Source: an uncultured Myxococcales bacterium (lineage in GTDB: Bacteria > Myxococcota_A > UBA9042 > DTJE01). From it: a stretch of 61,071 nt of DNA. Both the position numbers and the translations under genes were made by a program. The stretch is from the NCBI GenBank assembly GCA_937975765.1, contig CALJUR010000099.1, positions 1 to 61,071 of the forward strand. The letters are read 5' to 3'. Positions 1-14,138 of the stretch are shown in pieces; the first letter of the stretch is position 1, and each line of letters starts with the position of its first letter. The notes beneath the pieces are model-generated. The model was not told the origin of the DNA and did not search any database. It saw nothing but the letters and a program-made list of their open reading frames with translations.

Positions 1-45
1 CCACCGAGATCTACACTCTTTCCCTACACGACGCTCTTCCGATCT
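1..45. other. Illumina sequencing adapter, not genomic
   Basis: These bases match the end of the Illumina P5/TruSeq universal adapter, finishing with the diagnostic CTCTTCCGATCT. The kdpD reading frame begins immediately after it in mid-gene, so this is untrimmed library adapter at a contig end. Coordinates before 46 should be ignored. Confidence 0.97.
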
Positions 46-2237
46 TGGTGGACCTTCCCCCGGACCGGCTGCTGGACCGGCTGAAGGAAGGCAAGGTGTA
101 CGTGCCCGACCAGGCCGAGCGCGCGGTCGAGCGGTTCTTCCGGAAGGGGAACCTGATCGCCCTGCGCGAGTTGGTCCTGCGCCGGATGGCCGAGCGCGTC
201 GACGCCCAGATGCAGGAGTACCGGAGGGAGCACGGCGTCGAGAAGACCTGGACCTCGTCGGACCGGATCCTGGTCTGCATCAGCCCCAGCCCCTACTCGG
301 CGCAACTCGTCCGGGCGGCCGCTCGAATGGCCCGGAGCCTGCACGTGCCGTGGCTGGCCGTCCACGTCGAGACCCCTGAGACCCTCCGCCTGCCCGCCGC
401 CGACCGCGCCCGTCTGGCCACCCACCTGCGGCTGGCCGAGCGCCTGGGCGCCGAGACCGGAAGCATCCACGGCGATCGCATCGCCGACACCCTGCTGCGA
501 TTCGCCCGGGAACGGGGGGTCACGAAGATCATCGTCGGCAAGCCCCGCTTCCTGCGCCTGCGGGAGCGACTGCGGGGCTCCTTCGTGGACGAGATCATCC
601 GCAACAGCGGCGACATCGACGTCTATGCCACCTCGGGCGATTCCGGAGAGGATCCCGTCCCGGCGGGCGCCACGCTGAGGCCGCGCAGGAGCGCCCTGCA
701 GTACCTGGCCGCCGCGGGGATCGTCGCGCTGGCCTCGTTGGGGAACGGACTGGTCTTCGGGCACGAGAACGTGTCCGACGTCGTGATGGTCTACCTGCTG
801 GGCGTCGTGATCGCCTCGCTGCGGATGGACTTCGGGCCCTCGCTGCTGGCGGCCCTGCTCAGCGCCGTCGCCTTCGACTTCCTGTTCACGCCGCCCTACC
901 TGACCTTCCGGATGACGGACGCGCGCCACGTCGTGACGTTCTTCGTGATGATCCTCGTGGCCGTGGTCATCAGCCACCTGGGCCGACGCGTGCGCGGGCA
1001 GGCCGAGGCCGCCCGGGGCCAGGAGCGACGCACGGGAGTCCTGTACTCGGTGTCCCGGGAACTGGCGCGCACGTCCGGCGTCGAGGCGCTGGTGCAGGTC
1101 GCGGCCGCCCGGATCCGCGAGGTCTTCGACGCCCACGTGGCCGTGTACGGAACCGGCCCGACCGGCGACCTGGTCCTGCTGCACCGGACGGACGCCGGCA
1201 CGGGGACCTCCGGGGACGAGGTTGCGATCGCCGCCTGGGTCCGGGCCAACGAGCGGGACGCCGGGCTGGGCACCGACACGCTGGCGGCCTCGCCGATGCT
1301 GTTCATCCCGCTGTCCGGCCCCGGCGGCAACCAGGGCGTCCTGGGCGTGCGGCCCGACGACCCGCACCTCTTCGAGGACCTGGACCAGCGGAAGGTGCTG
1401 GATGCGCTGGTCACCCAGGTCGCGACGGCGCTGGAGCGCGCGCGCCTGGCGGAGGAGAACGAGCGCACCCGGGTCGAGGGCGAGCGCGAGCGCCTTCGCA
1501 ACGTGCTGCTGAGCAGCGTCTCCCACGACCTGCGGACCCCCCTGGCGGCCATCAAGGGATCGGCCAGCGCGCTGCGGGGCGAGCCGCACAGGATCCGCGA
1601 CCCCGGCGCCCTGGAGCTGATCGGGGCCATCGAGGACGAGGCCGACCGGCTGGCCCGGCGCGTGCGAGACCTGCTGGACATGACGCGCCTGGAGTCCGGC
1701 GCGGTCCGGCTGCAAAAGGAATGGCAGCCCCTGGAGGAGGTGGTCGGGGCGGCGCTGAACCGGATGGAGCCGTCCCTGGCGGGCCGCGAGGTCGTCACCC
1801 GCCTGCCCGAGGATCTGCCCCCGGTGCGGATCGATGGCCCCGCGGTCGAACAGGTTTTGCTGAACCTGCTGGAAAACGCGCTGAAGTACTCGGGAACCGA
1901 CGGCGCGATCGAGATCTCGGCGCTCGCCCAGGACGGCTCGGTCGTGGTCGAGGTCGCGGATCGCGGACCGGGAATCCCTTCCGGCCTGGAGGAGCGCCTG
2001 TTCGACAAGTTCTTCCAGGCCGATCCCCGCGGACAGGCAGGTGGCGTGGGCCTGGGCCTCGCCGTCTGCCGCGCCCTGGTGGAACTGCACGGCGGGCGCA
2101 TCACCGCCGCGAACCGCCCAGGCGGCGGGGCGGCGTTCCGCATCACGCTGCCCGCAGGCGAGCATCCCGCGGGGCTGGACGGGCCCCCGCCCGATCCCGA
2201 GGGCGGCGAACCCCCGGAAGGAGGACCCCGGACATGA
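46..2237 (+). CDS. kdpD: Sensor histidine kinase KdpD, 5'-truncated by the contig end
   Basis: KdpD is the membrane sensor kinase that controls the high-affinity KdpFABC potassium pump with KdpE. The visible part starts near the end of the N-terminal KdpD domain (GKVYVPDQAERAVERFFRKG), so roughly the first 170 residues, including the Walker-type motifs, are missing. Then follow a universal-stress-like domain (about residues 80-205 of the fragment), four clustered hydrophobic segments (about 225-320), a GAF-like region, a HisKA domain with the phospho-acceptor histidine in SHDLRTP (about 493), and an HATPase domain with NLLENALKYSG and DRGPGIP. Its stop overlaps the kdpE start as ATGA, so the two are translationally coupled. 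The truncation is an assembly artefact next to adapter sequence, not a biological deletion. Confidence 0.95.
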
Positions 2238-2923
2238 GCGACGAAGGCCCGCTGGTCCTGCTGATCGAGGACGAGCCCCAGATGCGGCGCTTCCTGCGCG
2301 TCTCGCTGACCGGCAACGGCTTCCGGCTGTTCGAGTCGGAGAAGGGCGAGGACGGGCTGCTGCAGGCCGCGACCCGCAACCCCGACGTGATCCTGCTGGA
2401 CCTGGGCCTGCCCGACGTGGACGGCCTGGAGGTGACGCGCCGGCTGCGCGAGTGGTCGCAGACGCCGATCCTCGTCATCTCGGCCCGGGGCCAGGAGCAG
2501 GACAAGGTCCAGGCGCTGGACGCCGGCGCGGACGACTACCTGACCAAGCCCTTCGGCGTCGAGGAACTGCTGGCGCGCATCCGGGTCGCCCTGCGGCACC
2601 GCCAGGCGGCCGAGCAGCCCGTGCCGGTGTTCGAGACCGGGGACCTGAGGGTGGACCTGCACCGGCGCCAGGTCTTCGTGGCTGGCCGGGAGGTGCACCT
2701 GACGCCCATCGAGTACCGCCTCCTGGCGACACTGATCCGGTACGCCGGCCGCGTCGTCACCCACAACCAGCTGCTCAAGGAGGTGTGGGGGCCCGCCTAC
2801 GGCCACCAGACCCAGTACCTGCGGGTGTACATGGGCCAGCTGCGGCACAAGATCGAGGCCGAACCCGCCCGCCCGCGCTACCTGCAGACCGAGCCCGCCG
2901 TCGGCTACCGGCTGAAGGCCTGA
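2234..2923 (+). CDS. kdpE: Response regulator KdpE
   Basis: This 229-residue OmpR/PhoB-type regulator receives phosphate from KdpD and activates kdp transcription. The receiver domain has the acidic pocket (LIEDEPQ), the phospho-acceptor aspartate in ILLDLGLPD and the conserved lysine in DDYLTKPF. A winged-helix DNA-binding domain follows (about 130-228), ending with RYLQTEPAVGYRLK. The ATG overlaps the kdpD stop by four bases. The kdpFABC pump genes are not in the window and may lie upstream of the contig end. Confidence 0.95.
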   Translation: MSDEGPLVLLIEDEPQMRRFLRVSLTGNGFRLFESEKGEDGLLQAATRNPDVILLDLGLPDVDGLEVTRRLREWSQTPILVISARGQEQDKVQALDAGADDYLTKPFGVEELLARIRVALRHRQAAEQPVPVFETGDLRVDLHRRQVFVAGREVHLTPIEYRLLATLIRYAGRVVTHNQLLKEVWGPAYGHQTQYLRVYMGQLRHKIEAEPARPRYLQTEPAVGYRLKA

Positions 2924-2994
2924 CCGCTTCCTTCATGAAATCCTGATCCCCCTCCCCGAAGGTCGACCACCACCGGCCGACGGCGGCCTTCCTG

Positions 2995-3429
2995 GTGGGC
3001 GGCTACAACGGCGTGGGCGTCGAGACGCTGAACCAGGTCCTGCGCCAGTTTCGCGGGCATTACCGGAACCTGGTCTTCGTCAGCGTCGGCGCGGTGGACA
3101 GCGGCGCCTTCCGCGGCGAGGACGAGATGGAGGCCCTGCGCGCCCAGACCGAGAAGGATGTGAACCGGTACGTGGACCTCGCCCACCGGATGGGCTTCCC
3201 CGCGGCGGCCCGGTACGGCGTCGGGACGGACCCGGTGGCCGAACTGGCGCGCCTGTGCGTCAACGTCGCCCAGAGCTACGACGACGTGACCTTCTTCGGC
3301 GGCAAGCTGGTCTTCCCGCGCGAGCGCTGGTACCACCGCGTCCTGCACAACCACACGACGCTGGCGCTGCAGCAGCGCCTGCTGGAGCACGGCCTGACCG
3401 TCGTGGTGCTGCCGAAGATCGTGTCCTGA
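2995..3429 (+). CDS. Orphan C-terminal cytosolic domain of an APC-type permease (possible gene remnant)
   Basis: The protein (GTG start, 144 residues) resembles the C-terminal universal-stress-like domain at the end of long APC-family amino acid or cation permeases, with segments such as NLVFVSVGAVDSGAF, YGVGTDPV and FPRERWYHRVLHN. The family resemblance is from memory. The transmembrane part is absent. The frame is open only from 2947, just after an in-frame TGA, and the domain-like sequence already begins upstream of the GTG (HHRPTAAFLV). No good ribosome binding site precedes the GTG. It lies 71 bases after kdpE. Either the permease was deleted down to this domain, or the domain is made as a free protein beside the potassium sensor. 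Confidence 0.55.
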   Translation: MGGYNGVGVETLNQVLRQFRGHYRNLVFVSVGAVDSGAFRGEDEMEALRAQTEKDVNRYVDLAHRMGFPAAARYGVGTDPVAELARLCVNVAQSYDDVTFFGGKLVFPRERWYHRVLHNHTTLALQQRLLEHGLTVVVLPKIVS

Positions 3430-3456
3430 ACGTGGCCGGGCCGGCCGGGCAGGGAT

Positions 3457-4866
3457 CTAGAAGTAGAGATCGCGCTGGCCCTGCTCGATCGCGGCCAGGC
3501 GCTGGACCAGTTGCGCCTTCTGAGGACTTTCCTCAATCCTCGCCAGTTCGTCCGCGATCAGCCGGCGGCTCTTCTCGCGGACCTCGGGCGACGCGTAGTC
3601 GACCTCGTACTCCTTCAGCGTCAGCAGCGCGTTCGGCGTGCACAGGCGCTTGATGAAGCCGGGGATCGCGAACTCCATGAAGTGCTCGCCGGTGCGTCCC
3701 TTGCGGTAGCAGGCGGTGCACCAGGACGGGATCTCGCCCATGTCCACCAGTTCGCCCACCACCTCGTCAAGTTTCCGGCAGTCCCCGATCCGGAACTGCT
3801 CGCGGCTGAGGTCCTGCTCCTCGTCCCCCGACGCGTACGCGCCGATCCCGATGCGCGTCCCGGCGTCGATCTGCGAGCACCCGAAGTCGATCAACTGGCG
3901 CCGCAGTTCCGCCGGCTCGCGCGCCGTCAGGATCATCCCGACGTACGGCACCGACAGCCGCAGGATCGCGATCAGCCGCTTGAACTCGGCATCGCTGACC
4001 GCCCACTTCGGATCCAGCGCCCGGTTGCTGGCGTCCTTGATCCGGGGGAACGAGAAGGTGTGCGGCCCGACGTGGTACCGCTCCTCCAGGTGGATCGCGT
4101 GGGCCAGCATGCCCATCGCCTCGAACCGCCAGTCGTACAGCCCGAACAGCGCGCCGATGCCGACGTCGTCGCAGCCGCCCTCCATCGCGCGGTCCTGGCC
4201 GTACAGCCGCCACAGGAAGTCCGACTTGGGGCCGTACGGGTGCATGACCTTGTACGTGGGCCGGTGGTACGTCTCCTGGAAGATCTGGTACGTGCCGATG
4301 CCCACCTGCTTCATGCGGCGGTACCCCGGGACGTCCAGCGGGATGCAGTTCAGGTTGACGCGCCGGATCTCGCCGTGGCCGGACTTCGTGGCGTAGATGG
4401 TCTGGACCGTGCGGGCCAGCACCTCCACGTCGTAGTCGGGGTGTTCCCCGAAGTCCACCACCAGGCGCTTGTGCCCCTTGCCGATCAGGGCCAGGACCTC
4501 AGCCCGCAGTTCGTCCTCGGTCAGGGTGCGGCGAACGACGTCCTTGTTGGCCGCCCGGAACCCGCAGTACAGGCACGAGTTCACGCACTTGTTGCCGACG
4601 TACAGCGGCGCGAACAGGACGATGCGGTTGCCGTAGACGTTCTTCTTCAGCGTCCGCGCGGCCTGGAACATCTCCTCCTGCAGCGCGGGGTCCTCGACGG
4701 ACAGCAGCGCGGCCATCTCCTCCAGGTCCAGGCGCTTCAGCGCCAGGGACTTCGCCAGGATCCGGCGCACCTCCCCCGCGGCCGCCGGCGGCTGCGCCAG
4801 CAGTTCCTCGATCCTCTGGGCGGGAATGAAATCCGTCAGGCCTTCACTGTCCGGTCGAATCATCAT
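3457..4866 (-). CDS. hydG: [FeFe]-hydrogenase maturase HydG (tyrosine lyase)
   Basis: HydG is a radical-SAM enzyme that cleaves tyrosine to supply the CO and CN ligands of the [FeFe]-hydrogenase H-cluster. The 469-residue length is usual. The SAM-cluster motif CVNSCLYC (C-x3-C-x2-C) is present, and near the C-terminus C-T-A-C is followed after exactly 22 residues by a third cysteine. This is the C-x2-C-x22-C motif that binds HydG's auxiliary cluster. The start is ATGATG after GGAGAGGGACCCG and overlaps the end of the upstream regulator by 23 bases, so they are probably one transcript. No HydE, HydF or hydrogenase gene is in the window. Confidence 0.95.
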   Translation of the reverse strand: MMIRPDSEGLTDFIPAQRIEELLAQPPAAAGEVRRILAKSLALKRLDLEEMAALLSVEDPALQEEMFQAARTLKKNVYGNRIVLFAPLYVGNKCVNSCLYCGFRAANKDVVRRTLTEDELRAEVLALIGKGHKRLVVDFGEHPDYDVEVLARTVQTIYATKSGHGEIRRVNLNCIPLDVPGYRRMKQVGIGTYQIFQETYHRPTYKVMHPYGPKSDFLWRLYGQDRAMEGGCDDVGIGALFGLYDWRFEAMGMLAHAIHLEERYHVGPHTFSFPRIKDASNRALDPKWAVSDAEFKRLIAILRLSVPYVGMILTAREPAELRRQLIDFGCSQIDAGTRIGIGAYASGDEEQDLSREQFRIGDCRKLDEVVGELVDMGEIPSWCTACYRKGRTGEHFMEFAIPGFIKRLCTPNALLTLKEYEVDYASPEVREKSRRLIADELARIEESPQKAQLVQRLAAIEQGQRDLYF

Positions 4867-5131
4867 CGGGTCCCTCTCCGGTGCGGGTCCTGGCCATCAG
4901 AGACCGGACCTGGACTCCCGGGAGCTTCCCGAGTTTGCCGGTGAGGGCGCTCATGCGCTCGACGGAGGATTCGGTGACCAGCGTGATGATGCTCACGCCC
5001 CGATCCCGGTAGGGCAGGCCCAGCCTCGCCACGATGTCGTCGCCGAACTGCGAGATCAGTTCATTGACGGTCGCGACCGGCGTCGCCTGCGGATCCAGGA
5101 TGATCGATACGGTCCCGAGCCTCTTTTCCAC
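4844..5131 (-). CDS. TM1266-family iron-only hydrogenase system regulator
   Basis: A 95-residue ACT-like small protein with VEKRLGTVSIIL at the N-terminus and RLGLPYRDRGVSIITLVT and SALTGKLGKLPGVQVRS later. These are typical of the TM1266 family found beside hydrogenase maturation genes. I chose the GTG start because GGGAG lies seven bases upstream; a longer in-frame ORF reaching to 5200 lacks such a site. The gene overlaps hydG by 23 bases in the same direction. The regulatory role is a family-level prediction. The C-terminal tail after about residue 83 is acidic and poorly conserved. Confidence 0.85.
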   Translation of the reverse strand: MEKRLGTVSIILDPQATPVATVNELISQFGDDIVARLGLPYRDRGVSIITLVTESSVERMSALTGKLGKLPGVQVRSLMARTRTGEGPDDDSTGQ

Positions 5132-5279
5132 CGGAATGCTCCCGTGAATCAGATCGGCCTCGCCGGAAAGGAACATACGCTTCGCCGACGGTCCTGGCAA
5201 GCGAACCTCGCATCCGTTCCACCCGCCGTGCCACCAATGCCGTCACCGGTCGCCGCTACAGATTCCACGCGCATGCATG

Positions 5280-5285
5280 TAGCAT
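5280..5285 (+). promoter_or_regulatory. Possible -10 element for the MopE-repeat lipoprotein
   Basis: TAGCAT lies 66 bases upstream of the gene at 5346, in the divergent spacer between the TM1266-type gene and the MopE gene. The same TAG(C/A)(A/G)T pattern recurs before several other genes in the window. No convincing -35 was found, so this is weak on its own. Confidence 0.25.
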
Positions 5286-5345
5286 ATGGGAGCGTCTTAC
5301 GGTGCGACGCGCGTTGCAGGGGTGCCTGGAAGCAGGAGGCGACTC

Positions 5346-10385
<5,040 letters not shown>

Positions 10386-10429
10386 GGCGGCCGGCAATCG
10401 ATGAACAGGTCGGATCTTTGAGGGGCGCG

Positions 10430-10516
10430 ATGAAGTTCGTCCTTGCGCTGGTGGTGGTTGTCCTGTCCGCCCTGCTGCTGGCGCGATCGGTCCGTCAGAG
10501 GCTGATCCGGCCCTGA
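10430..10516 (+). CDS. Possible 28-residue membrane peptide
   Basis: A short ORF starting MKFVLALVVVV and ending in a basic tail (RSVRQRLIRP) encodes a single predicted transmembrane helix with a positive C-terminus. GAGG lies about seven bases before the ATG. It sits in the short gap after the MopE-repeat gene and before the DUF2804 gene, on the same strand. Nothing else supports it, and small hydrophobic ORFs arise by chance in GC-rich DNA. Confidence 0.35.
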   Translation: MKFVLALVVVVLSALLLARSVRQRLIRP

Positions 10517-10659
10517 ACGCCCGTCGCGATGCCCCTCGTGGCCGTCCCCCGGAAAGCACGAGGTGCCTGGGGATTTCCCGGTTGTTCCTCTCCCCGCACC
10601 TGGGGCATCATGGGTTCCTCGACAACCCGAGCGACGGCATGCTTCGCGACGCGACGACG

Positions 10660-11823
10660 ATGCGGGTCCTGTTCCGGCACGGCCTCCTGGCCACGTGCGC
10701 CGTCCTGGCGGCGGCCTGCTCCGGCGGCGGGGGAACCGCCGACGCGATCGACGTCGCGCCCGATCCCTGCGCGCCCGTCGGTTGCGCCATCAGCCCCTGC
10801 GTGCAGAACGAACTGACCTCCCCCGCGCCCGTGCTGGCCGAGGACGGCAGCCTGGCCACCATCGGTTGGTCCCGCCGCCCGATCCTCGAGTACGACCCCG
10901 GCCGGATCCCGGCGGAACTGCGGGAACAGGTCAAGAACTGGGACTTCTACTCGGTCCAGTCGCCGGCCTTCTACCTCGAGGTCACGGTCGCCGAACTGTC
11001 CCTGTTCTCCTTCACGGGCGTGACCGTCCTGGACTACGCCACGGGCGAGAAACTGTCGGGCTGGGACCTGGGCGATTCCACGATGGTGCGGCTGCCGACC
11101 TCGCCGTATGCCGAGGCGGGCTGGGAGCACGAGGACAACCGCATCTCGGTGACGTTCGACGGCGACCTGCGGGTCCTGTCCTTCGTCCTGCCCGGCAAGT
11201 TCGGAGGCATCGACGTGTCCGGCGAGGTCCGGTTCGAGGACGGGCCTTCACGCGAAAGCCTGGCCGTCGCCCACCCGTTGCCGGACCCGGGCACCTTCTT
11301 CTACGAGGACAAGATCTTCGGCATGCGAACCTCGGGATGGGTGAAGGCCGGCACGCGCGAGGTCGCGTTCGACCGGCAGGACGCGTACGGCGTGCTGGAC
11401 TGGGGCCGCGGCGTCTGGCCCCGGGAATCGCAGTGGTTCTGGGGCGCGGGATACGGCACGGCCGGCGGTCACGACGTGGCCTTCAACCTGGGCGCCGGCC
11501 TGGACGCGATCCAGCGGGCCAGCGCCGACGGCATCCTGGTCGACGGCGTCATCCACAAGATCGGATCGTTCGCGGGATCGACCTGGCAGATGGACCCCGA
11601 GGACCCGATGAAGCCCTGGGTCATCCGCAGCCCCGACGGCCGGGTCGACCTCACCCTGACGCCGCACACCTTCGCCCCGACCCGCACCGAACTGGGCGAC
11701 TACTACATGCACGGCCTGAAGGTGTACGGCGACTACGAAGGGAAGCTGGTGCTGGACGACTGCACGGTCGTGGAGATCCGGGGCTTCGCCGGGTTCGCGG
11801 AACAAAGCACCCAGCGCTGGTGA
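10660..11823 (+). CDS. DUF2804-family lipoprotein
   Basis: The protein starts MRVLFRHGLLATCAVLAAAC, a lipoprotein signal with lipobox AAAC, then a short Gly/Asp linker. The rest (about residues 40-387) matches the DUF2804 family by its hallmark VLDWGRGVWP followed by WFWGAGYG, and by paired beta-rich halves (GWSRRPILEYDPGR, VRSPDG-like segments). The family has no established function. The start could instead be ATG at 10639, in frame with a partial GAG seven bases upstream; I chose 10660 because it gives a compact signal peptide. It stands alone, convergent with the next gene. Confidence 0.8.
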   Translation: MRVLFRHGLLATCAVLAAACSGGGGTADAIDVAPDPCAPVGCAISPCVQNELTSPAPVLAEDGSLATIGWSRRPILEYDPGRIPAELREQVKNWDFYSVQSPAFYLEVTVAELSLFSFTGVTVLDYATGEKLSGWDLGDSTMVRLPTSPYAEAGWEHEDNRISVTFDGDLRVLSFVLPGKFGGIDVSGEVRFEDGPSRESLAVAHPLPDPGTFFYEDKIFGMRTSGWVKAGTREVAFDRQDAYGVLDWGRGVWPRESQWFWGAGYGTAGGHDVAFNLGAGLDAIQRASADGILVDGVIHKIGSFAGSTWQMDPEDPMKPWVIRSPDGRVDLTLTPHTFAPTRTELGDYYMHGLKVYGDYEGKLVLDDCTVVEIRGFAGFAEQSTQRW

Positions 11824-11829
11824 TCGCCC

Positions 11830-13110
11830 TCAGCGCGGGCCCGGTTCCCGCGCGGGCTCGTCCGCGATTCGCCACTTCCCCCGCACGCGCACCGCCCGGA
11901 TCTTCAGGGGCTCCGGGACCAGGGCGCTTTCGGCCTCCACCAGGGCGTGGTCGCCTTCCTCCGTGACCCGGGTGACCCGCAGGTCGTACGGGAAGGCGAC
12001 CGACAGCATCTCCAGCATCATCCCCCCCAGGGGGCCCTTCAGGCCGTCCAGCCGGCGCGGGTTCTCGGACAGGGCCCGCATCCGCGCCAGGTTCCGGCCG
12101 CGAATCGCGTCCGCGAATTCCAGCACCAGCCGGCCCGGGGCCGTGCGGGCGGCCGCCTCCTGCTCCGGAGTGGGCGGTGGCCGGGGGGGAGGAACCTCCT
12201 CGGTGCCCTCGCCCATCCCGATCTTCCAGGCGTCGTCCTGGCGGAACGCCTGCAACCGGATGCTCTCCCGCCCGTCCCTGCCGGACTTCATCGCCACCAC
12301 CTCGGCGATGTCGCCCCGCTCGGTCACCTCGACGACCTTCAGGCCCGCCGGCAGCGACGAACGCATCGCCTTCGCCATCGCGGCACCGTCCGGTCCGTCC
12401 AACTGGGCCACCATCGACGGGCGGACCAGCCTGCGCAGCGTGGCGCGGTCTCCCGCCCGGACGGCCCTCAGGAAGGCCGCCACCGCCTTTCCGGGACCGC
12501 TCCGGGCCGCCGCCTCGCCGGAATGCGTGGGGGGCGGCGGCCGCAACGGCCGGGCCCGGAACAAGGCGGAGTAGCGATACTCGACTCCCAGGAAGGACTC
12601 GGGGCCATCCGTCTGCAGCCTGCCGGACAGTTCGTCGGGACCCGTGGCACCCGGCAGGAAGCGGTGCATGCCCGACACCGACAACGAGGCCGAGTCCCCG
12701 CCTCCCCCGACGCCCGCCAGGGCCCGGTGGTGCAGGTGCCCCGCGCCCGGCTTCCCGTCCGGGCCGATGACGACCTCGACGGCGTGCACCCTGCCCTCCC
12801 GCGCCAGCGCGTGCAGGCCGAACTCGTCCAGCAGCACCTCGTCGGGCACCGCGACGTCGGCCAGGACGACCGTCCGCTTCTCCGGGTCCCCGGGAAAGTC
12901 CCGCCGGAAGACCACCGTGGCGTGGGCCAGCCGCACCGCCTGGCCGGCCACTGCGAACTCCCCCGAGGCCGTCCCCGGTTCCAGGGCCGCCAGGGCTGCC
13001 CGGTCCGCCTCGGACAGGGCCGGGTCGCCGCTTTCCGCCGGGTCCGATGCGGCGTCCACCGGCACGATCGACGCCAGGAGGAAGAAGGCACACATCGCCA
13101 TGCTTCGCAC
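11830..13110 (-). CDS. Secreted protein with two NTF2-like (DUF4878-type) domains
   Basis: A signal peptide (FFLLASIVPVDA) precedes an Ala/Asp-rich region. Two similar domains follow: one begins GKAVAAFLRAVRAGD and ends in a DDAWKIGMGEG strand, the other begins RLVLEFADAIRGRN and ends GKWRIADEP. The pattern (helix, then a sheet ending with a W-K-I strand) resembles DUF4878/SnoaL-like NTF2 folds and also the small lipoprotein at 48894. No catalytic residues are evident. I used GTG at 13110 because GAGG is four bases upstream; ATG at 13101 is equally possible. Function unknown. Confidence 0.65.
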   Translation of the reverse strand: MRSMAMCAFFLLASIVPVDAASDPAESGDPALSEADRAALAALEPGTASGEFAVAGQAVRLAHATVVFRRDFPGDPEKRTVVLADVAVPDEVLLDEFGLHALAREGRVHAVEVVIGPDGKPGAGHLHHRALAGVGGGGDSASLSVSGMHRFLPGATGPDELSGRLQTDGPESFLGVEYRYSALFRARPLRPPPPTHSGEAAARSGPGKAVAAFLRAVRAGDRATLRRLVRPSMVAQLDGPDGAAMAKAMRSSLPAGLKVVEVTERGDIAEVVAMKSGRDGRESIRLQAFRQDDAWKIGMGEGTEEVPPPRPPPTPEQEAAARTAPGRLVLEFADAIRGRNLARMRALSENPRRLDGLKGPLGGMMLEMLSVAFPYDLRVTRVTEEGDHALVEAESALVPEPLKIRAVRVRGKWRIADEPAREPGPR

Positions 13111-13184
13111 GGGACCTCGCGGTGGATGACGATTGATTCTACGCGGAACCGGGGCCCGACTCACGGGATCCCCGGGGGAGGACC

Positions 13185-13958
13185 CTATCGCAGGTAGTCG
13201 GGGATCGGCAGGTGCCTTTCGTGCAGTTCTTCCTGGATGCTGACCCAGCCCGCCGTCCCGTAGGGAGGCTTGTGGGACTTCTTGATCTCCCAGCCCTCGT
13301 GGATCGCGACCTTCTCCAGGTCCGGATGCGGGTGGACCGCCCAGACCACGTCGCGGGCCAGCCGCATCATCGCCTCGTCCAGCACGGCGTTCCCGGCCGC
13401 GAACTGGATCGGGCCGTCCCACAGGCTGACGACCTTCTCGGCCTTGCCGGGACCGGCGCAGCTGATCCCGTCGTGCCGGCCGGTGCAGATCCCGTTGGCG
13501 TCGACCTCGAAATCCATGCCGACGATCTTGTCGACCGGCATCGTCTTCAGCAGCGGGAACAGGAAGTCGGTCGGCGATCCGGTGACGACCCAGATCTTGA
13601 ATCCCTTGGCCGCCAGGTCCTCCAGCACGCGGCACGGCTCCGGGATGTAGATCATCTTCATGAACTCATCCCAGTAGGTGTTCACGTGGCGGGTCAGGTC
13701 CTCCATGGACATGCCCTCGTAGAACGACAGGAGGTAGCGGCATCCCGCCGGGGCGTCGGCCGCGTAGATCCTCTTGTATTCGTCCCACTTCGCGCCGGTC
13801 CGGATGCGGCCGGTCCCGATCATCCAGATGGTGCAGTCGTCGGCGATGTCGTTCTCCCAGAGCGTCCCGTCCGCGTCGAACAGCGCGAGCCTCGGTTCGT
13901 CCTGGATCCGGACCCGGTTCATGAAGTCAGGCAGTTTCTCCTGGACCAGCTCAGGCAT
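13185..13958 (-). CDS. HAD-superfamily phosphatase (phosphoserine-phosphatase-like)
   Basis: The 257-residue protein has HAD motif I in LALFDADGTLW, with the nucleophile at about Asp28 and the acid/base at Asp30. Motif II is in WVVTGSPTDF. Later FAAGNAVLDEAMM takes the place of the usual motif IV acidic loop. The helical cap between motifs I and II fits class C1 (SerB-like) HADs. It is probably a cytosolic small-molecule phosphatase of unknown substrate. The start was set at MPELVQEKL because GGGAG lies six bases upstream; a longer ORF continues to 14072 without such support. Confidence 0.85.
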   Translation of the reverse strand: MPELVQEKLPDFMNRVRIQDEPRLALFDADGTLWENDIADDCTIWMIGTGRIRTGAKWDEYKRIYAADAPAGCRYLLSFYEGMSMEDLTRHVNTYWDEFMKMIYIPEPCRVLEDLAAKGFKIWVVTGSPTDFLFPLLKTMPVDKIVGMDFEVDANGICTGRHDGISCAGPGKAEKVVSLWDGPIQFAAGNAVLDEAMMRLARDVVWAVHPHPDLEKVAIHEGWEIKKSHKPPYGTAGWVSIQEELHERHLPIPDYLR

Positions 13959-14138
13959 CGGCAACTCCCATCCGGCTTCTCGGCACTCCCTTTTCCACCC
14001 GGCCGGCGGCACAAGTGCCCTGTCCCGCCTCCGACAGCGCAGCATGGTAATGGAACCGAGACGTTCGCACAACGGGTACCCGGGGTGTCTCCGCCTGACG
14101 AAGGCGTTGGATGCAGTCCGGCGGCACAGGGTGACGGT

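Noticed and set aside
24..2165. Long minus-strand ORF opposite kdpD
   Set aside because: High-GC antisense shadow: no domain, no ribosome site, and the plus strand clearly encodes KdpD.
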